DNA from: Rhodospirillaceae bacterium LM-1
GTDB lineage: Bacteria; Pseudomonadota; Alphaproteobacteria; Rhodospirillales; WMHbin7
Assembly: GCA_902725215.1 (NCBI GenBank)
Contig: CACUVI010000025.1
Location: 230,326 to 294,325, forward strand
DNA: 64,000 bases
Direction: 5' to 3'
Under the pieces are notes generated by a model. That model saw only the letters and a list, made by a program, of their open reading frames with translations. It had not been told where the DNA came from and ran no database searches. The translations under genes and the position numbers were made by a program. Positions 59,938 to 64,000 of this stretch are shown here, piece after piece; the first letter of the stretch is position 1; each line of letters begins with the position of its first letter.

Positions 59938-60777
59938 TCAGGGCACGACAATCTCAACACGACGGTTCTTCAACTCGCGCGTATCGGCGGGCGTCTGAAC
60001 CAGAAGCGACGTGTCGCCCTTGGCTGCCGTGGCGACGGCCTTGGCGTCGATGCCCTTCTTGACCATGGCGGTCTTGACGGCATCAGCGCGCTTGACCGAC
60101 AGCTGCATGTTGTAGGCGCTGCCCTTGGGGCCGGAATTGTCGGCATGGCCCACCAGATGGATCGCCTTGGAACCGCGCTTCTTGGCTTCGGCCACTGCGT
60201 CGGCAATGGTCTTGGCCGCCTCGGCGGTGATGTCGGTCTTGTTCAGGTCGAAATAGACCTGGAAGCTCTTGGCGGGCAGCGGAGCGACGACGACCTTGCC
60301 GACGCACTGCGGAATCGCCTTCATATAGGCGTCCTTCGCCATGGCGATATGGTCGGCCTGATGGCCTTCCTCTTGCTGTTCCATCCAATGTTCGAACCAG
60401 GTCTGCGACAGGGCGCAGGCGTCGGGATTGACTTCGGGCGCGTTGGTGGCCAGAGCGGCAGTCAGCTTGGCGTGGGCGGCCTTGATCTCGTCAACGCCAG
60501 CCTTCAGCGAACGCTGCTCGACCGGCTGCACGCCGACGGCCTTGCCTTCGCCAGCCATGCGAGCGCGGCTGTTGAAGAAAGCAACCGACGACCAGTCGCC
60601 TTCCTTGACCTCGAACGCGGCGCGCTCGCCATAACGCTTGTGCAGAGCCTGACTGAAAGCGCTGCCCGTGGGCTTCATGGCGGCGACACCGGCGGTGTCC
60701 CAGTCGTTGGTTCCGGCGGCGCAGGCCGACAGCAACACCATTCCGGCGAAAGCCGGCAAAATGCGAGATAGCTTCAT
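59938..60777 (-). CDS. OmpA-domain outer-membrane lipoprotein
   Basis: 279 residues. Lipoprotein signal MKLSRILPAFAGMVLLSAC with the lipobox LSAC, Cys at 19. The central region is helical with a Cys pair. The C-terminal 110 residues are an OmpA peptidoglycan-binding domain: YFDLNKTDIT, HLVGHADNSG, SAYNMQLSVKRADAV and ELKNRRVEI. It links outer membrane and peptidoglycan. The start at 60777 has GAGG six bases before it; an ATG four codons upstream is less likely. Confidence 0.88.
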   Translation of the reverse strand: MKLSRILPAFAGMVLLSACAAGTNDWDTAGVAAMKPTGSAFSQALHKRYGERAAFEVKEGDWSSVAFFNSRARMAGEGKAVGVQPVEQRSLKAGVDEIKAAHAKLTAALATNAPEVNPDACALSQTWFEHWMEQQEEGHQADHIAMAKDAYMKAIPQCVGKVVVAPLPAKSFQVYFDLNKTDITAEAAKTIADAVAEAKKRGSKAIHLVGHADNSGPKGSAYNMQLSVKRADAVKTAMVKKGIDAKAVATAAKGDTSLLVQTPADTRELKNRRVEIVVP

Positions 60778-60836
60778 GATCATCCTCAATTCTTGTGAAT
60801 TCAGCCTTGAATGCTTTCTTCGGCTTTGGATGTGTC

Positions 60837-60865
60837 ATCTTATGACAATTCTTAAATTATTCCAA
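60837..60865 (-). promoter_or_regulatory. Sigma-70-type promoter for the OmpA lipoprotein gene
   Basis: On the minus strand, TTGGAA at 60865-60860 and TAAGAT at 60842-60837, exactly 17 bases apart, about 60 bases ahead of the ATG. Confidence 0.5.
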
Positions 60866-60963
60866 TCGAACGAATCAGGAATCCCCAACAAAATCAGCGG
60901 GATTTGCATGGCTGTCCACAATTTTTCCTTTTCTTATGCTGTGCAGGACCCTATATCCTCGCC

Positions 60964-62109
60964 ATGAGCGACAGGACAGCGAAAGACGTTATTGGGCTTG
61001 ATCGGGACGATTTGGCGGCGCTGCTCGCAAAGATCGGAGAAAAACCCTTCCGCGTCAAACAGTTATGGCATTGGCTGTATCACCAAGGCGCCACCGACTT
61101 CAGCCTGATGACCAGCCTGGGCAAAAATCTGCGCCAGAGCCTGCAAGGCGGATTCATCGCAGGCCGCCCGGAAATTGCGCGCGATCAGCAATCCGTGGAT
61201 GGCACGCGCAAATGGCTGCTGGGCTTTGACGACGGCAATGAAGCGGAAACCGTCTACATTCCCGACATGGACGAAGAGGGGGGTGCGCTTTGCGTTTCCA
61301 CCCAGGTCGGTTGCACGCTGACCTGCCGCTTTTGCCACACCGGCACGCAGCTGCTGGTGCGCAATCTGGAGCCGCATGAGATTTTGGGCCAGTTCATGGC
61401 GGCCAGGGATGCTTTGGGCGAGTGGCCAACGCCAACCGACGCCACCCGCAAGATTTCGAACGTCGTCGTCATGGGCATGGGCGAGCCTTTGTTCAACTAC
61501 GACGCTTTGAAGAAAGCGCTGCTGATCTTGATGGACAATGAAGGCTTGGCGATGTCGAGGCGGCGCATTACGGTTTCAACATCGGGCGTTGTGCCGATGA
61601 TTCCCAAGTTGGGCGAGGAGACAGGGGTCAATCTGGCGATATCGCTGCATGCTGTGACCGACGACTTGCGCGATCGGATCATGCCCATCAACAAGAAATA
61701 TCCTCTGGCCCAGTTGATGAATGCGTGCCGCAACTATCCCGGCCTGTCCAATGCCAGACGGATCACCTTCGAATACCTGATGCTGAAGGGACTGAACGAC
61801 AGTCTGGCCGACGCCAAGGAATTGCTGCGTCTGGTCAAAGATATTCCGGCCAAGTTCAACTTGATTCCCTTCAATCCCTGGCCGGGGGCGCCCTTCGAAA
61901 CCCCCTCCCTGGACAGTGTAAAACGCTTCTCGGATTACCTGTTCGAGCAGGGCTATTCAGCCCCCATCCGCAGGCCCAGGGGGCAAGACATTCTGGCCGC
62001 CTGCGGACAGTTGCGTTCGGAAAGCGTTCGCGAACGGCAATCGCTGGCCAAAGCGAGACGCGAAGCGGGAATCTTGGAAGAGCCGCACGCCCCCGCTTCG
62101 TCCGACTGA
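60964..62109 (+). CDS. rlmN: Dual-specificity RNA methyltransferase RlmN
   Basis: 381 residues. Radical SAM motif CTLTCRFC (Cys117, Cys121, Cys124). The methyl-carrying Cys is near the C terminus (DILAACGQL) and the accessory residues are in [29 protein letters not shown] and [12 protein letters not shown] complete the pattern. It makes m2A2503 in 23S rRNA and m2A37 in some tRNAs. The ATG at 60964 is chosen; the upstream frame has no family match. Confidence 0.94.
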   Translation: MSDRTAKDVIGLDRDDLAALLAKIGEKPFRVKQLWHWLYHQGATDFSLMTSLGKNLRQSLQGGFIAGRPEIARDQQSVDGTRKWLLGFDDGNEAETVYIPDMDEEGGALCVSTQVGCTLTCRFCHTGTQLLVRNLEPHEILGQFMAARDALGEWPTPTDATRKISNVVVMGMGEPLFNYDALKKALLILMDNEGLAMSRRRITVSTSGVVPMIPKLGEETGVNLAISLHAVTDDLRDRIMPINKKYPLAQLMNACRNYPGLSNARRITFEYLMLKGLNDSLADAKELLRLVKDIPAKFNLIPFNPWPGAPFETPSLDSVKRFSDYLFEQGYSAPIRRPRGQDILAACGQLRSESVRERQSLAKARREAGILEEPHAPASSD

Positions 62110-62158
62110 CGGATACGCGCTTAAAAGACCAACGGAATCATGCGAAACCAAGTTGGAC

Positions 62159-62186
62159 TTGTCGTCTGACGGGGAGGGCGTATAGT
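62159..62186 (+). promoter_or_regulatory. Possible promoter for the 20-codon ORF and radical SAM gene
   Basis: TTGTCG at 62159-62164 and TATAGT at 62181-62186 with a 16-base spacer, about 15 bases upstream of the small ORF start. Confidence 0.4.
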
Positions 62187-62200
62187 CGTTTCAGAGAAAA

Positions 62201-62263
62201 ATGGCAAATATTGTCATGATAAAGAGCGAAGTGACTCTTGAGCGACAGTTAAACAGCAAATAA
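62201..62263 (+). CDS. 20-codon ORF abutting the radical SAM gene
   Basis: ATG at 62201, TAA at 62261-62263, next ATG at 62264. Translation: MANIVMIKSEVTLERQLNSK. The only ribosome-binding hint is AGAGAAAA just before the ATG; the radical SAM gene has no SD of its own, so it could be reached by coupling through this ORF. It may be a leader peptide or a very short precursor peptide for the enzyme. Too short for codon statistics. Confidence 0.35.
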   Translation: MANIVMIKSEVTLERQLNSK

Positions 62264-63088
62264 ATGACACAAAATGGACCATGCGCCCTTCCATTTCTTG
62301 AAATGGACTTGGCATTTTCTTGCGACCTGGCCTGCTCGGGCTGCACGCATTACTCGAATTATGGCAATAAGGGTCATGTTTCTTTTGACATCGGCGAGAA
62401 ATGGTTGCGCGCTTGGGCTGGGCGCCTGACCCCTGGCACGTTTTCAATGCTGGGCGGCGAGCCGATGTTCAATCCTGACCTGCTGTCCTATTTGCGTCTG
62501 GCTTATGAATTATGGCCCGAATCCGAACGGGTCCTCATCAGCAATGGGCTTAACCATGCCCGCCATCCCAAGCTGTTCGAAACCCTGGCGACGACCCACA
62601 CAAGGCTGGACGTCAGTTTTCATTCCTACAAGGACATTCAATATCTGGACCAGTTCAACCAGTCGCTGGTCGAGATCGAACGCCAGCGCCAACGTCTGGG
62701 ATTCATGCTTGGCTACAGGCCCAGCGAATTCACCTTTTACCGCACCTATCAGGGCGAGGGGGCTTCGATGCGGCCCTACGCGCAGAACGACCCCTTGACT
62801 TCCTGGACAGTCTGTTTGGGCAAGCAGTGCATGACGTTGCATCGCGGGTGCTTGTGGAAGTGCCCCCCGCTGGCCTTTCTGGAGCTGGCGGCGGCCCGTT
62901 TTGGCCTCGACAAGGTCAAGGAATGGCAGCCCTATCTGGCGTACCAACCCTTGGCGCCATCCGCAAGCGACGCTGAACTGGACGCGTTTTTAAGGCGAGA
63001 AGAGGAATCTTGCTGCGCCATGTGTCCGACGCGCTACGAATACCAAGAGCATGGGCTGGTCTCGCGTTTGGCCAAAAGGATGGCCTGA
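62264..63088 (+). CDS. Radical SAM protein with Cys-rich C terminus, function unknown
   Basis: 274 residues. SAM cluster motif CDLACSGC (Cys20, Cys24, Cys27), then SMLGGEPMF (GGEP motif) and LISNGLNH. The C-terminal part has Cys clusters in [19 protein letters not shown] and [14 protein letters not shown], which could hold one or two auxiliary [4Fe-4S] clusters in a SPASM-like manner. There is no clear SD; the ATG directly follows a 20-codon ORF. Substrate unknown. Other radical SAM enzymes of this size modify peptides or small metabolites. Confidence 0.8.
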   Translation: MTQNGPCALPFLEMDLAFSCDLACSGCTHYSNYGNKGHVSFDIGEKWLRAWAGRLTPGTFSMLGGEPMFNPDLLSYLRLAYELWPESERVLISNGLNHARHPKLFETLATTHTRLDVSFHSYKDIQYLDQFNQSLVEIERQRQRLGFMLGYRPSEFTFYRTYQGEGASMRPYAQNDPLTSWTVCLGKQCMTLHRGCLWKCPPLAFLELAAARFGLDKVKEWQPYLAYQPLAPSASDAELDAFLRREEESCCAMCPTRYEYQEHGLVSRLAKRMA

Positions 63089-63091
63089 CCC

Positions 63092-63119
63092 TTGCGCGCC
63101 CCTTAACTTCGCCTATACT
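63092..63119 (+). promoter_or_regulatory. Probable promoter of argG
   Basis: TTGCGC at 63092-63097 and TATACT at 63114-63119 with a 16-base spacer, 37 bases before the argG ATG. It overlaps no gene. Confidence 0.5.
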
Positions 63120-63156
63120 GCCGCCCGGTTTTCATTCATCCGAAGGCGATTTCCTC

Positions 63157-64000
63157 ATGGCGACAAAGAAAAGCGGCATCAAGAAGGTCGTGCTGGCCTA
63201 TTCCGGTGGCCTTGACACCTCGATCATCCTGCGCTGGCTGCAAGACACCTACGCTTGCGAAGTCGTGACCTTCACCGCCGACATCGGCCAGGGCGAGGAG
63301 TTGGAGCCCGCCCGCAAGAAGGCCGAGATGATGGGCATCAAGGAAATCTACATCGACGACCTGAAGGAAGAGTTCGTTGCCGATTTCGTTTTCCCCATGA
63401 TGCGCGCCAACGCCCTGTATGAAGGCGTCTATCTGCTGGGCACGTCGATCGCGCGCCCCTTGATCGGCAAGCGCCAGATCGAAATCGCGCAAATGACCGG
63501 CGCCGACGCCGTTTGCCATGGCGCGACAGGCAAGGGCAATGATCAGGTGCGTTTCGAACTGACCTATTACGCGCTCAACCCCGGCATCAAGGTCATCGCC
63601 CCCTGGCGCGAATGGGACCTGAATTCGCGCACCAAACTGATCGATTACGCCGAAAAGCATCAGATCCCCATCGCCAAGGACAAGCGCGGCGAGGCCCCCT
63701 ATTCGATGGACGCCAACCTGTTGCACATCTCCTACGAAGGCAAGGCGTTGGAAGATCCCTGGCACGAACCCGACGAGGATATCTGGCGCTTGACCGTGTC
63801 GCCTGAAAAGGCCCCCGACCAGCCGGAATATCTGGAAGTCGATTTCGTGGGCGGCGATGCGGTGGCGGTGAACGGCCAGAAACTTTCGCCCGGCCTGCTG
63901 CTGGCCAAGCTGAACGAGATCGCCGGACGCCATGGCGTGGGACGCCTGGATCTGGTTGAGAACCGTTTCGTCGGCATGAAAAGTCGCGGCGCTTACGAAA
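63157..64000 (+). CDS. argG: Argininosuccinate synthase, 3' end beyond window
   Basis: The first 281 codons are present. YSGGLDTS (residues 15-22) is the ATP-pyrophosphatase loop and [18 protein letters not shown] plus [14 protein letters not shown] are the family signatures. Joins citrulline and aspartate with ATP to argininosuccinate in arginine synthesis. The start is at 63157 with an upstream CGAAGGCG region. The window ends before the stop; about 120 residues should follow. Confidence 0.96.
   Translation, partial: MATKKSGIKKVVLAYSGGLDTSIILRWLQDTYACEVVTFTADIGQGEELEPARKKAEMMGIKEIYIDDLKEEFVADFVFPMMRANALYEGVYLLGTSIARPLIGKRQIEIAQMTGADAVCHGATGKGNDQVRFELTYYALNPGIKVIAPWREWDLNSRTKLIDYAEKHQIPIAKDKRGEAPYSMDANLLHISYEGKALEDPWHEPDEDIWRLTVSPEKAPDQPEYLEVDFVGGDAVAVNGQKLSPGLLLAKLNEIAGRHGVGRLDLVENRFVGMKSRGAYE

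Noticed and set aside
1-64000. CRISPR arrays, insertion sequences, prophage genes and toxin-antitoxin pairs
   Set aside because: Read through both strands; no regularly spaced repeats, transposase, integrase or phage structural genes were seen.

Overview
This 64 kb window comes from a free-living, nitrogen-fixing alphaproteobacterium. It is most likely a member of Rhodospirillales close to Magnetospirillum and relatives. The evidence is an alphaproteobacterial-type L36 without zinc cysteines, an NDUFS4-type complex I subunit, IalB-family and RfaH-like proteins, and an oxygen-sensitive NifA next to nifB-fdxN-LRV-nifZ-nifT. The taxonomic call is an inference from gene content. Genes are tightly packed: no gene-free stretch exceeds about 260 bases, and many neighbours share ATGA, GTGA or TAATG junctions.

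Positions 1-26.6 kb form a large surface-glycan island. A minus-strand operon runs from 11.3 kb to the left edge: heptose-bisphosphatase, SxtJ-like protein, DUF5989 miniprotein, NodU-type carbamoyltransferase, heparinase-like protein, UDP-HexNAc dehydrogenase, 6-phosphogluconolactonase, a winged-helix regulator overlapping an RfaH/NusG antiterminator, then LegB, LegC and LegG/NeuC-like enzymes for a legionaminic- or bacillosamine-type sugar. Reading rightwards from 11.4 kb are a transaldolase, a GtrB-like glycosyltransferase, a polytopic membrane protein (minus strand), two B12-binding-type radical SAM enzymes and two methyltransferases. A second tight operon (19.7-26.6 kb) follows: NDP-sugar epimerase, a nucleotide-sugar dehydrogenase homologue that has lost its catalytic Cys and Lys, SDR, Gfo/Idh/MocA oxidoreductase, HddA-like kinase, a guanylyltransferase-isomerase fusion (HddC-GmhA) and a second GmhB. 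Together these encode sedoheptulose-7-phosphate supply, an NDP-D-glycero-D-manno-heptose pathway and several predicted tailoring steps. The final sugar cannot be named from sequence.

26.6-40.1 kb is mostly housekeeping and central metabolism: RsmB-HtpX, two small membrane-anchored proteins, a degenerate Hpt/receiver protein, an adenylating enzyme coupled to an EamA exporter, GntR-MFS-glycerate kinase-pyruvate kinase, L36 and an acyl-CoA synthetase.

40.4-47.0 kb is a nitrogen-fixation regulatory and cofactor block: NifA (complete C-X11-C-X19-C-X4-C motif), a NifA upstream activator site and a sigma-54 promoter, then nifB, fdxN, LRV, nifZ, nifT and a SIR2-like gene. A soluble chemoreceptor-like protein with its signalling tip N-terminal and a Cache-like domain C-terminal follows. 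47.2-64 kb carries tRNA-Pro(UGG), tRNA-Arg(UCU), the NDUFS4 gene, a TPR protein, a manganese (yybP-ykoY) riboswitch ahead of a GDT1-family exporter, a large PfkB-like protein with an unassigned C-terminal half, a multi-sensor histidine kinase, an M20 amidohydrolase, an OmpA lipoprotein, RlmN, a radical SAM enzyme preceded by an abutting 20-codon ORF, and the start of argG.
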